A DNA stretch of 64,000 nt from Shewanella xiamenensis. GTDB lineage: Bacteria; Pseudomonadota; Gammaproteobacteria; Enterobacterales; Shewanellaceae. Positions 10,591 through 18,899 of the stretch are shown one piece after another; the stretch's first letter is position 1, and every line of letters begins with the position of its first letter. Where the stretch lies: assembly GCF_014647135.1 (NCBI RefSeq), contig NZ_BMOP01000004.1:61496-125495 (forward strand), given 5' to 3'. Made by a program: the position numbers and the translations under genes. Below the pieces are notes generated by a model. The model made no database searches. It saw only the letters and a program-made list of their open reading frames with translations, and had not been told where the DNA came from.

Positions 10591-12342
10591 ATGACACAGA
10601 GATACACTCTCTCACTCGCGCACATCAACGATACCCATTCGAATTTTGAGCCTAGCCGCGTACATTTTTCCCTTAATCTTGGGCTTAAGTCCTTAGATAT
10701 TACTAGCCACAGTGGTGGTTACGCTCGTTTGGGATATCAAATTAGCCAGGCGCGCGATCAAGCCACCCGAAGCAATACACCGTTTTTATTTTTGCATGGG
10801 GGCGATAGTTTCCAAGGCACACTGTATTTCAGCCATTTTAAGGGTAAAGCCAACGCCCATCTGCTGAATTTACTTGCCCCCGATGCCATGGTGATTGGTA
10901 ATCACGATATTGACGAAGGTAATGCGCGGCTCGCCGAATTTGCCAAGCAAGTCGATTTCCCGCTGCTAGCGGGGAATATGGACTTGAGCCAAGAGGATAT
11001 CCGCAAGCCGGGTAACCTGCGTACTGTGGCGAATATTCTGGCCTATGATGAAAAAACACAGCTTTCCAGCTACCTCGAAAAGCCCTTCTATGACAAAAAG
11101 CTCGCCGTCATCGGCATTACTCTGGATCAGATGAAGGACATTGCCAGACCCGATCCCGATACCCACTTTGTGGATGCGATTGCGACCACGACGCGAACCG
11201 TCTCGCATCTGCATGCCAAAGGCATTAAGCACATTATTGTGCTGAGTCATTTAGGTTTAGATCAGGATAAACGGCTCGCAGAACAAGTCGATGGTATCAG
11301 CCTTATCGTTGGCGGCCATACCCATACTCTACAGGGCGACTTTAGCGCCTTGGGGTTAAGCAATATTCCCTATGGCGAAACCATCAATGGCACGCCAATT
11401 GTCCATGCAGGGAAATACGCCGAAACCTTAGGTTTGGCCGAAGTTGAGTTTGATGAAGCTGGCCGCGCGATAAGTTTAAGCGGTGGCAACTACTTTATGC
11501 TCGATAAGCAGTTTATGTTGAGTTCGAGTGAGCAAGTGGATGACACCGACTATCAAGCCGTGCGCCAACGCTTTGATGAACATCCCTATATATTGTGGGA
11601 TGAAGCCGATGAAGATATTCATGGCGTGATCCACGATATCTATCGCCCTGCGATTGCCGAGATGGAAAACAAAGTCTTAGCTCTAGTGCCTAAGAATCTG
11701 GTACACACCAGACTACCTTCTAAGGCGCTGCCCCATGGCAGTGAAATCGCGCCTTGGGTAAGTCGCAGTATGTTCCAAGAGGCTAAACTTGAAGACCCTC
11801 GCATCCACTTTGCCCTGCATAACGCGGGTGGTGTCAGGCAATCGGTCGCCCAAGGCAGACTGACCCTCGCCGATGTGTTGGGCCAATTGCTGCCCTTCGA
11901 ACTGCCATTAGTCAAATACGAAATCCAAGGCCAATTTCTATATCAGGCGCTGGAGTCGGCGATTAACGCCGCTACCAATAACAGTGTACGCGGCACAGGC
12001 GCTGGCAGCTTCCCCTATACCTATGGATTGCGTTATTACTACGATGGCAGACGCCCCTTAGGGGAACGTTTATTCAAGCTAGAAATGATGCAGCAGGATG
12101 GATTATCACTCTGGTATCCAGTGCAGCCAGATGCGCTCTATGTGGGGGTATCAACCTCCTATACCGCCGCGGGGAAAGAAGGTTATCACCCACTGTTACA
12201 GGCACGCTGGCAAGAGCCGATTGAGACGCTCACCCTACCCCAGGCTTTTATTCGCTTCCTCAATCGGGCACCAAACCCCAATTTAGCGGACTTGCTCTCA
12301 CCCCATGTGCATTACACCAGCCATGTAAAGCGTTCGGTGTAA
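10591..12342 (+). CDS. 5'-nucleotidase/UDP-sugar hydrolase family metallophosphoesterase
   Basis: This is a two-domain enzyme of the 5'-nucleotidase family. The N-terminal calcineurin-like domain has the metal motifs AHINDTHSN (about 10), GGDSFQGT (about 73), GNHDID (about 105), LSHLGLDQD (about 217) and GGHTHT (about 240). The C-terminal domain, about 350-545, includes FALHNAGGVRQS, the usual nucleotide-binding loop. No signal peptide is visible, whereas UshA-type enzymes are periplasmic, so this one is probably cytoplasmic. The substrate cannot be told from sequence. Confidence 0.88.
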   Translation: MTQRYTLSLAHINDTHSNFEPSRVHFSLNLGLKSLDITSHSGGYARLGYQISQARDQATRSNTPFLFLHGGDSFQGTLYFSHFKGKANAHLLNLLAPDAMVIGNHDIDEGNARLAEFAKQVDFPLLAGNMDLSQEDIRKPGNLRTVANILAYDEKTQLSSYLEKPFYDKKLAVIGITLDQMKDIARPDPDTHFVDAIATTTRTVSHLHAKGIKHIIVLSHLGLDQDKRLAEQVDGISLIVGGHTHTLQGDFSALGLSNIPYGETINGTPIVHAGKYAETLGLAEVEFDEAGRAISLSGGNYFMLDKQFMLSSSEQVDDTDYQAVRQRFDEHPYILWDEADEDIHGVIHDIYRPAIAEMENKVLALVPKNLVHTRLPSKALPHGSEIAPWVSRSMFQEAKLEDPRIHFALHNAGGVRQSVAQGRLTLADVLGQLLPFELPLVKYEIQGQFLYQALESAINAATNNSVRGTGAGSFPYTYGLRYYYDGRRPLGERLFKLEMMQQDGLSLWYPVQPDALYVGVSTSYTAAGKEGYHPLLQARWQEPIETLTLPQAFIRFLNRAPNPNLADLLSPHVHYTSHVKRSV

Positions 12343-12399
12343 GCGCCCGGTGTCAGGGATGTGTATCAGCGCGCTGCCGCAAAGCTATGTCCTCTTAAT

Positions 12400-12701
12400 T
12401 CATCACAGTACTTAGGGCGTGTTGACGTTCCAGGGTTATTTTTGCAGCAGTTTGGCTGGCGTTTATGCAAGGTAAAGTCCGTGCAGTGTAGTTATTCTAC
12501 ATAAACGGACGATAACGCAGCAGAAACGCCAGCCAAATGCTGCCCGAAGGGGTCGTCTAGCAAGCTCGTTCTCTTTGTCACTCGTCATTTGAGTAGAATA
12601 ACTACACATCATTCCTCGTTTCGCGAGCACGAGCTTGCCAGAACGAACAAAATTTAATCTCGAAACGTCAACACGCCCTAGCAATGGTTAAGTACTGTGA
12701 T
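12400..12701. repeat. Hairpin split by the MITE-like element
   Basis: ATCACAGTACTTA ends at the left TA of the element. TAAGTACTGTGAT lies a few bases beyond its right TA. If the element and one TA are removed, these join as a 13-base perfect stem with the loop GCAATGGT. The site lies between convergent genes (5'-nucleotidase family on plus, LysR on minus), so the original hairpin may have been a two-way terminator. That role is inference; there is no strong T run. Confidence 0.7.
12413..12680. mobile_element. 268-bp MITE-like element with TA target duplication
   Basis: The ends are TAGGGCGTGTTGACGTT and its exact reverse complement AACGTCAACACGCCCTA, giving 17-base terminal inverted repeats when the flanking TA is included. 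No transposase frame is present. The interior is highly folded. GCAGCAGTTTGGCTGGCGTTT (12444-12464) pairs with 12524-12543 with one base missing. GTGTAGTTATTCTAC (12486-12500) is exactly inverted at 12593-12607. CAAGCTCGT (12561-12569) is inverted at 12629-12637. The TA at each end fits a duplicated TA target, as made by IS630/Tc1-mariner transposases. The outer flanks form a hairpin (separate entry). Confidence 0.82.
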
Positions 12702-12740
12702 TCACTTAATCCTGTACCCAAACGCACTATCGACATCCCA

Positions 12741-13634
12741 CTAAAACAACCAGTCGCAATGGGGCAAACGCTCGGCAAACCACGCCTGCGCCTTGCCTTG
12801 GTTGCCCTTGCGCCACGCCAGAAATACCGGCTGCGCCGGTCTTGGGATCTCAACCTTGCACGCGACTAATGCGCCTGAAGCGAGTTCTTCGCGAATCAAA
12901 TGCTTGGGAAGATAACCTACACCTAGCCCAAGTTGCTGCGCTTTAATCTTGGTCTGCATGTTCGGCACGCGGATGACTTGTCGACTATCAAATAACCCAC
13001 TGGAGCGCTGCGCGAGCGCCGTTGAGCTGTCGGCCACCACCACGGAGGGAAATTGCAACAAGGCTTCGGTCGGGATTGGATAGTCAAACTGCGCTAAGGG
13101 GTGGTGAGGCGCAAGGGCAAAGATGAATTCAAGCATACCGATCTCAACTAAGTGATATTGCCCCTTAGGTAACTCCCCCGTGACCCCAATGGCAATATCG
13201 GCGCGGCCCGAATACAGAGCATCCCAACCGCCACCCAATGACTCCTCAGTGATATTGATGGTCACCTGTTTACCTAACTCGGTAAATTCAGCAATTAGTT
13301 TAAGCAGTGGTAAATCGGGCACTACAGTGTCTATGGCTAAGGTTAACGCCGACTCCCAGCCCGTTTCGAGTTGCCGAACCGCCTCTTCAAGCCTTGCAGT
13401 GGCGGCTAAGATCTCCCGCCCTTGGCGTAATACCAGTTGGCCAACTAAGGTCAGCTCGGCGCGCTGCCCCTTACGTTCAAATAATTTTACCCCTAAATCG
13501 CTCTCTAATTTCTGCACTGTATAGGTCAGCGCCGATGGCACTCGGAATAAGGATTCAGCCGCAGCCGAAAAACTGCCTTTCTTATCAATAGCATCTAGCA
13601 CTATCAATCCATCGAGACTCATCACTGGCAACAT
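12741..13634 (-). CDS. LysR-family transcriptional regulator
   Basis: The N-terminal winged helix-turn-helix is at about residues 6-65 (LDGLIVLDAIDKKGSFSAAA, followed by the recognition region FRVPSALTYTVQKLESDLG). The effector-binding domain is at about 90-295. The frame is open for 29 codons before the chosen ATG, but GGAG six bases upstream and the usual family start favour 13634 (297 residues). It is divergent from doxX-pirin with a 164-base gap, the classic arrangement in which a LysR protein controls its neighbours. The effector is unknown. Confidence 0.9.
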   Translation of the reverse strand: MLPVMSLDGLIVLDAIDKKGSFSAAAESLFRVPSALTYTVQKLESDLGVKLFERKGQRAELTLVGQLVLRQGREILAATARLEEAVRQLETGWESALTLAIDTVVPDLPLLKLIAEFTELGKQVTINITEESLGGGWDALYSGRADIAIGVTGELPKGQYHLVEIGMLEFIFALAPHHPLAQFDYPIPTEALLQFPSVVVADSSTALAQRSSGLFDSRQVIRVPNMQTKIKAQQLGLGVGYLPKHLIREELASGALVACKVEIPRPAQPVFLAWRKGNQGKAQAWFAERLPHCDWLF

Positions 13635-13645
13635 AAGTGCTCCAT

Positions 13646-13785
13646 ATTCAAATTTTTTGAAATATACTTTGAAAATGTTCCGATTTTCTTCCTTAAAGGT
13701 CAAGTCTAGACTGTAAACCAATGGAGAGATTGACGCTAAATCTCGACCGACTACCCCATTAACGACACAGTTAAAAAATTTGAAT
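13646..13785. promoter_or_regulatory. Divergent LysR/doxX control region with dyads
   Basis: ATTCAAATTTTTT at 13646-13658 occurs as its exact inverse AAAAAATTTGAAT at 13773-13785, one copy just before each divergent gene. Between them lie the palindrome AGTCTAGACT (13703-13712) and the dyad GAGATT-N7-AATCTC (13726-13744). LysR proteins bind interrupted dyads in such regions, so the last is the best operator candidate. No binding data are implied. Confidence 0.5.
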
Positions 13786-13798
13786 TAAGGAACATCCC

Positions 13799-14242
13799 AT
13801 GAAAGCACTTATCACAAAATTACTGACCTCTACCCCAAGTTTCGCCCCATTGGCCCTACGTATTCCTATCGGGATCATCCTCATGGCCCACGGCTCACAA
13901 AAACTCTTCGGCTGGTTTGGCGGCTACGGTTTAGAAGGCACAGGACAATGGATGGCCTCCATCGGCCTAACACCAGGTTACTTAATGGCGCTGATGGCAG
14001 GTTCAAGCGAATTCTTTGGTGGCTTGCTGATCATTATCGGTTTACTGACTCGGCCAACGGCACTGGTATTGTCCTTTACTATGGTGGCCGCGATTTTCTC
14101 GGTTCACATTGGTAACGGTCTGTTCCTTAGCAATAACGGTTATGAATTTGGTTTAGCCCTGTTAGCCGCTACGGTATCTCTGGCCGTGTCAGGTGCAGGT
14201 AAACTGAGTGCCGACAACCTGTTAGCCGCACGCTTAAAATAA
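13799..14242 (+). CDS. DoxX family membrane protein
   Basis: This small protein has about four membrane spans (PLALRIPIGIILMAHGSQKLFG, FFGGLLIIIGLLT, ALVLSFTMVAAIFS, FGLALLAATVSLAVSG). The opening R-x-PIG-x-I-x-MAHG-x-QKLFGWFGG is the DoxX/YphA-type signature. Family members are linked to redox and thiol stress and often sit beside pirin genes. The pirin gene follows after 10 bases, so the two form an operon, probably under the divergent LysR regulator. A GGAAC-type ribosome site precedes the ATG. Confidence 0.88.
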   Translation: MKALITKLLTSTPSFAPLALRIPIGIILMAHGSQKLFGWFGGYGLEGTGQWMASIGLTPGYLMALMAGSSEFFGGLLIIIGLLTRPTALVLSFTMVAAIFSVHIGNGLFLSNNGYEFGLALLAATVSLAVSGAGKLSADNLLAARLK

Positions 14243-14252
14243 GGAGTTAACG

Positions 14253-14948
14253 ATGATCCGTATACGTAAAGCGCAGGACCGTGGGCAGGCAGACTTAGGC
14301 TGGTTAAAGAGTCAACATACCTTCTCGTTCGCAAGTTACTACGATCCGCGGCATATGGGTGTGTCTTCCCTACGAGTCATTAATGATGACAGAGTCGCGC
14401 CGAGTGCGGGGTTTGAAACTCATGGCCATAAAGACATGGAAATCATCAGTTATGTGATTTCAGGCACCATAGCCCATAAGGACAGCTTCGGTAATGTTAA
14501 GACCTTACCAGCGGGTGAGTTTCAGTTAATGTCTGCTGGTAAAGGGATTTATCACAGCGAGTTTAATGCATCAAACACAGAGTCTCTGCACTTTTTGCAG
14601 ATCTGGATCCAACCAGACACCTTAGGCATTGATGCGGGTTATCAGCAAAAAGCCTTCGAGCAAACCTCGGCGCTCACAGCCGTGGTCACGCCAACGGGTG
14701 AAAATGGCACCTTAAAAGTGCAGCAGGATGCGACCTTATATCGCCTAATGCTGGCACCGCAAGAGCAAGTGCATATGCCGCAGCTTAAGCCGGAGCGTCA
14801 GCTCTATGTGCAACTGGTGGAAGGTACGCTTAAGGTCAATGAACAAGTGCTCACCCCTGGGGATGGCGCGCATATCACCGCCGAAGAAGTGGTTAGATTT
14901 AGCGCCACTGACAGCCCAGTCACAGCATTGGTGTTTGACTTAGCCTGA
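14253..14948 (+). CDS. Pirin family protein (YhhW-like)
   Basis: This is a cupin-fold protein of 231 residues, the usual bacterial pirin length. The metal-binding motif is visible in the N-terminal cupin as FETHGHKDMEIISYVISG, with a later HSE in KGIYHSEFNAS, giving three His and one Glu. Bacterial relatives such as YhhW oxidise quercetin in vitro, but their native roles are unclear. The opening MIRIRKAQDRGQADLGWLKSQ-type start is typical. It is co-transcribed with doxX, and a strong terminator follows. Confidence 0.92.
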   Translation: MIRIRKAQDRGQADLGWLKSQHTFSFASYYDPRHMGVSSLRVINDDRVAPSAGFETHGHKDMEIISYVISGTIAHKDSFGNVKTLPAGEFQLMSAGKGIYHSEFNASNTESLHFLQIWIQPDTLGIDAGYQQKAFEQTSALTAVVTPTGENGTLKVQQDATLYRLMLAPQEQVHMPQLKPERQLYVQLVEGTLKVNEQVLTPGDGAHITAEEVVRFSATDSPVTALVFDLA

Positions 14949-14964
14949 TGATGCTTACTGACCA

Positions 14965-15000
14965 ATAAAAAACCGCCAAGGAAACGAGGCGGTTTTTTAT
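14965..15000 (+). terminator. Terminator of doxX-pirin operon
   Basis: ATAAAAAACCGCC and GGCGGTTTTTTAT form a 13-base perfect stem around a 10-base loop, ending in six T. It can also serve the minus-strand GNAT gene that ends at 15053. Confidence 0.9.
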
Positions 15001-15052
15001 TACTCTGTGTATGGTGTATGGCTAAAACAGAATTGTCTCTTCAAGCGCAAAC

Positions 15053-15583
15053 CTATGATAAGGACATGATCAAACTAAAGTTCACTAACACCTGCGCCCT
15101 GTCGTTTTGTTTGTCTTCAGCGGTGAGATAGCGGCGTAGTTCATTACGGCGAATGCAATTAAAGCCCTGTTTCTCAAAGAAAGGCCGCGCCTGATAGGAG
15201 GCTTCAACTGTGAGTCTTTTAAGATTTAGCCTTTTCGCCTCTTCGAGTAGTGCCAAGTATAAATGTGTCGCTACACCAGCACGACCATATTCAGGATGAA
15301 CAAACAGACAATCAACTTCGCCGACTAAGCAATCAAGCTCTTTATCGGGGCACAACCTTAAACTGATAAAACCAACCAGCTTATCGTCTTCAAGTGCAAC
15401 CCACGTGGTTGTATCTTCTAACTTGGCCAGCCAGTAGGCATCGCTGCGTGCCTCACCTTGATTTTGCGCCCACGCTAAACGTTCTGTCAGCGAGTAATAT
15501 TCCTGTGCGCCCTCCATAACACTGGCGTTAAATACCGCCGCCACCTGCGCCACATCCGCAGGAGAAAATAAGCGTATCTGCAT
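15053..15583 (-). CDS. GNAT family N-acetyltransferase
   Basis: This is a 176-residue single GNAT domain. The acetyl-CoA loop reads YGRAGVATHLYLALLEEAK (about residues 99-117), preceded by the beta strand CLVGEVDCLFVHPEY. The C-terminal part (VEASYQARPFFEKQGF) is also typical. GGAGTGGACTCC precedes the ATG and holds the ribosome site. The substrate cannot be inferred. It is one of three GNAT genes within 2.6 kb on the same strand, and they are not closely alike. Confidence 0.85.
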   Translation of the reverse strand: MQIRLFSPADVAQVAAVFNASVMEGAQEYYSLTERLAWAQNQGEARSDAYWLAKLEDTTTWVALEDDKLVGFISLRLCPDKELDCLVGEVDCLFVHPEYGRAGVATHLYLALLEEAKRLNLKRLTVEASYQARPFFEKQGFNCIRRNELRRYLTAEDKQNDRAQVLVNFSLIMSLS

Positions 15584-15646
15584 TGGAGTCCACTCCTATG
15601 GGTTAATCATGACCAATGGGCACACAGGCTGTGCATTCCCATTCAG

Positions 15647-16186
15647 TTACAGTTTTTTAGTCATATAAAAACTCGGCAACACTTGGCCCAGTTTTTGTTG
15701 ATAGCTGCGTTGCTGTTGGACGAATCCGAGTTTAATAAACAGCCCACGGGAAAGATAAGACGCATCGGCACTTAATTGGCTGTAACCTTGCTTCCTCGCC
15801 CATTGCTCTAACTGTCTGATAGCCAGTTCACCGAGTCCACAGCGCTGCCAATTAGGATGAATATACAAACTATCGATATATCCCCTATGGCGAAAATCCG
15901 TTTCAACATTGATAAAACCTGCACAAATCTTAGTTAAGCTCAGCGCATCTGTCACCAAAATAATCCAAGCTTGGGAACGACTTAAACGTAAATGCCAATG
16001 TTTACTGGAACGGGGCGAGGGTGACCAGGCATTTAACTGCGCAGTAGTATAACGCTCATGCTGTATTTGATGAACACAGTGATGAAAAAGCTGACTGACC
16101 GCACTTGCATAGCAACGCTGATAAGCGACGACTTCAATTTTCTCGTTAGTTTGGTTAGACGTTGGCACGGTATGCTCAAATATCAT
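15647..16186 (-). CDS. GNAT family N-acetyltransferase
   Basis: The GNAT core includes FRHRGYIDSLYIHPNWQRCGLGELAIRQLEQWA, with the CoA loop QRCGLG, and the C-terminal ADASYLSRGLFIKLGF. The frame is open for 33 codons before the ATG at 16186, but that extension runs through the hairpin at 16270-16298 that ends the upstream gene. I therefore take 16186 (179 residues). The substrate is unknown. Confidence 0.82.
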   Translation of the reverse strand: MIFEHTVPTSNQTNEKIEVVAYQRCYASAVSQLFHHCVHQIQHERYTTAQLNAWSPSPRSSKHWHLRLSRSQAWIILVTDALSLTKICAGFINVETDFRHRGYIDSLYIHPNWQRCGLGELAIRQLEQWARKQGYSQLSADASYLSRGLFIKLGFVQQQRSYQQKLGQVLPSFYMTKKL

Positions 16187-16269
16187 TGCGAGTATTTGCC
16201 GTATTTTGCAGTTATTTATTGAGAAGTGATAGCGTTGACGTTTATTTAAGCCGAACACCGCTGAAAACA

Positions 16270-16298
16270 AAACCGCCTCGAACAAGGCGAGGCGGTTT
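16270..16298 (-). terminator. Terminator of the NrfJ-like gene
   Basis: AAACCGCCTCG and CGAGGCGGTTT form an 11-base perfect stem with a seven-base loop. On the minus strand TTTTGTTTTC follows. It lies 38 bases past the stop at 16337. Confidence 0.85.
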
Positions 16299-16336
16299 AG
16301 GAACTAATCGCAACATGAATGTTGCTAAGACATCGA

Positions 16337-16639
16337 TTATTTCTTCTCGATTTGACCAACAAACAACAGCTTGTCGAAGGTGCGGTTTAAGGTTTTGCTG
16401 GTGAACTGGTTCATCCACATTTGCTCAACCACAGCTACTTTGTCACCTTTCTTGACTTCAGCTTCTGGGCCAGCTGCCCAAAACGTGTTGTCAGCTTCTT
16501 TAATTTGAACATAGGTGTAGCCGCCACCATTCATAGTATCAACCACAGTACCTTCATGAACTACGCCCTGTGCCCAAGCACTTGACATACCTAACGCTAA
16601 TGTTGCTACAGCAGCTAATTTTACCAATTTTGCCATCAT
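16337..16639 (-). CDS. NrfJ-like exported small protein
   Basis: This protein of about 100 residues has a clear signal peptide (MAKLVKLAAVATLALGMSSAWA) and a mature beta-rich domain that starts GVVHEGTVVDTMNGGGYTYV and contains FWAAGPEAEVKKGDKV. It resembles NrfJ and related OB-fold-like proteins found beside cytochrome maturation genes in Shewanella. No nrf genes are in this window, and its function is not established. The upstream in-frame extension contains no ribosome site. Starts at 16639 and 16636 are both possible, with AAGGA and AAAGG upstream. Confidence 0.8.
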   Translation of the reverse strand: MMAKLVKLAAVATLALGMSSAWAQGVVHEGTVVDTMNGGGYTYVQIKEADNTFWAAGPEAEVKKGDKVAVVEQMWMNQFTSKTLNRTFDKLLFVGQIEKK

Positions 16640-16766
16640 GCCTTTTGTTCCTTGTGTTTTACTAATATGCAGCATTAAAACATGCCATAGGTAATAAATC
16701 GCCAATCTCTATCACGAAATACAACACTTATCGCAAAAGTAGGATTTTTATCGCTTAGTAGGGAAC

Positions 16767-16976
16767 TCATTTCAATAGCGGTTTTAACATGCCCTCAAGG
16801 CCATTGAGTTTTACCTCATAAATCAGCGCTAACTGCTCCCCTAATTTTCCCTTTGGAAAACCTTGTTGATGAAACCACACAAGATAGGGTTCAGGCAATT
16901 CGAGTAAGCGGCGGCCAGCATATTTGCCAAAGGGCATGACCTGATTTACGGCATCGATAAGCTGTTGTTGATCCAT
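16767..16976 (-). CDS. DUF3820 family protein
   Basis: This 69-residue protein contains the conserved core VMPFGKYAGRRLLELPEPYL followed by WFHQQGFPKGKLGEQL. That pattern defines DUF3820, small proteins widespread in gammaproteobacteria; some were described as quorum-sensing-regulated virulence factors. It has no signal peptide or membrane span. It stands alone, with gaps on both sides. The function here is unknown. Confidence 0.85.
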   Translation of the reverse strand: MDQQQLIDAVNQVMPFGKYAGRRLLELPEPYLVWFHQQGFPKGKLGEQLALIYEVKLNGLEGMLKPLLK

Positions 16977-17124
16977 GACAGTATTAGCTTGAACTCAGAC
17001 AGAAAACTAGATTGAGGATGCTACCCTAATACCCGATGAATGCCTATGGCTAATACAAGCTGAGAACGACTAAGTGGGGATAAACTCAGAGCAAACCACA
17101 GGCTTACCCTGAGTTGATACGGCA

Positions 17125-17583
17125 TCAAGCGTAGATTTTACGCAGATTCGGTCCAAGATTCGCACAATGTGAATACTCAAAACCGTACTCAATACAGAGT
17201 CGTTCTTCTTCTCCGTGGGCGTTAATGCTCACACAAGTTCCTTGACTCGCATGCTCATCAACAAAAGTCATGACTCGCTCTAACATTATTTTTGCCAGCC
17301 CCACATGCCGATACTCAGGTAAAACAATAAAATCCTCAATCGCCAGATGGTTAGCCTTATCACCATATACGCAGGCTGTTGCCACTATCGCGCAGGTATT
17401 TTTTGACTGTTCACTCGTTAAGCGAATAGATACCCAATATAAAGGCTGTAACGGATGCCCATCAGCCATCTCAACGCCGATAGAAGGATACCCAGCCGCA
17501 TCGCGTAGATTCAGCAACTCATGAAATAAAGGAGCAGTTTCAACCAGCTCAAATTCAATAGGCATTGACATTTTAATATCCAT
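17125..17583 (-). CDS. GNAT family N-acetyltransferase
   Basis: This is a 152-residue GNAT domain. The strand and CoA loop are visible as LAIEDFIVLPEYRHVGLAKIMLERVMTF, with the loop RHVGLA. The C-terminal part (INAHGEEERLCIEYGFEY) matches the fold. The start could be residue 1, 5 or 7, since MDIKMSMPIEF has three Met. The substrate is unknown. Confidence 0.82.
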   Translation of the reverse strand: MDIKMSMPIEFELVETAPLFHELLNLRDAAGYPSIGVEMADGHPLQPLYWVSIRLTSEQSKNTCAIVATACVYGDKANHLAIEDFIVLPEYRHVGLAKIMLERVMTFVDEHASQGTCVSINAHGEEERLCIEYGFEYSHCANLGPNLRKIYA

Positions 17584-18116
17584 TTGGGCATCCCTTCACG
17601 AATGGTAGAAAAATCAAGGTGATTAGACGGCATTAATGGGAAAGACTAACTCAACAAGGTGGCAATTTGATGACACTCAAGCTTTATGCAAGACAACTTT
17701 CGTTTGAAAAGTAGTAGTGAGAGGCCAATATTTTAATAATATTTTTGCATAAAAAATTAAAATAAACGTTCAAAGTAAACTATACCAAGCCTTAATTTCA
17801 ATATCATTGTCGCAATGGAGAGCAAACATTCATAATCAATTGATGTTAAAAATTCACTAAAAACCTTAATAATCAGATAACTAAAATTCAAAATCGCCTA
17901 AGTAATCCCGCTAGCAGAAAGAGTCAAATTAACGGCATATTACATGGTAGCGTCAAATATTAATCACGCGACATTTTATAAAAAAACGTCAAAAATCAGA
18001 TAATTGACCAACGTTAACACAGGGTTTACATTCGTTTATGACAACAAGGTGCGGTAAAAAAACCATAAGCAACATATTACCGCCCAAGTGATAGCCTAAG
18101 CATTGAGGAACTCGTC
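17584..18116. other. 533-base AT-rich gap before parA
   Basis: I found no reading frame with support here. GTCAAA occurs at 17924, 17952 and 17988. AATCAGATAA occurs at 17872 and 17994. These direct repeats in the 200 bases before the ParA gene could be operator or centromere-like sites for the downstream ribbon-helix-helix protein, but the region is AT-rich, so chance copies are possible. Confidence 0.4.
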
Positions 18117-18899
18117 ATGATAGTGTTAGTCGGCGGCGAAAAAGGCGGCAGCGGTAAGAGTTGCCTCGCACAAAATATCGCAGTATTTCTCACCACCGAA
18201 TGTGGTGCCTCTGTCATCATGGTGGATTGCGATCCACAGCGAACCACATCGGATTGGATCCAAGCCAGAAACAATAATCCGAAACTGGCAAGCATCAACT
18301 GCGTACAACTTTATGGCAAGATCCGTAACGATCTTCTGAGCTTAGAACAACACTATGACTTTGTACTCGTTGACTGTGGTGGGCAGGATAATCTTGCATT
18401 AAGGGCAACCATGTCAGTTGCATCGCATATATTAATGCCGCTCAGACCCAAACGCCGAGATTTAAAAACCGTGAGTCATATGGATGATATCGTCGCGACT
18501 TGTAAGATGATTAACCCTAAATTACACGCGTCTTTCGTTATCACGCAATGCCCCAACCTTCCCAATCAAGCGAATCGTATTTTAGAGGCTAAAGAGGTCT
18601 GTAAAACCTACGATATCAATGTATTAGATGCAATTACCTATAGTCGTAATATCTATGATGACAGTGAAGAGTCTGGATTGTCGGTGATGGAGATAGAACC
18701 AAAGGGTAAAGCCGCAGCTGAAATCCGTGCTATCGCCTGTGAAATGTTTCAAGTGGACTGCGCAGCCTCGTTAACGGCCTTACTCAAACCAAGCACACCA
18801 ATAGCCGCGCATCGTGCCGCTATCAATCAACCTCAGCCGAATCATCTGAGAGGACAATATGGGACTCAGCGACCTCAAGAAAAACGCTATGCCATCTAG
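18117..18899 (+). CDS. ParA/MinD-type P-loop ATPase (plasmid-partition type)
   Basis: This is a deviant Walker ATPase of 260 residues without an N-terminal helix-turn-helix. The Walker A is GGEKGGSGKSCLAQN, with the signature lysine at residue 9. Then come VDCDPQRTTSDW (A' motif, residues 38-49) and FVLVDCGGQDNLALRA (Walker B). The protein resembles short plasmid ParA proteins more than chromosomal Soj. The next gene overlaps by 41 bases and encodes a probable DNA-binding partner. No origin, repA or plasmid genes lie nearby, so this is an orphan chromosomal pair. Its cargo is unknown. Confidence 0.87.
   Translation: MIVLVGGEKGGSGKSCLAQNIAVFLTTECGASVIMVDCDPQRTTSDWIQARNNNPKLASINCVQLYGKIRNDLLSLEQHYDFVLVDCGGQDNLALRATMSVASHILMPLRPKRRDLKTVSHMDDIVATCKMINPKLHASFVITQCPNLPNQANRILEAKEVCKTYDINVLDAITYSRNIYDDSEESGLSVMEIEPKGKAAAEIRAIACEMFQVDCAASLTALLKPSTPIAAHRAAINQPQPNHLRGQYGTQRPQEKRYAI

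Noticed and set aside
12684..12869. A 61-codon plus-strand frame beside the MITE-like element
   Set aside because: It runs antisense into the LysR gene and shows no domain; it is not a transposase.
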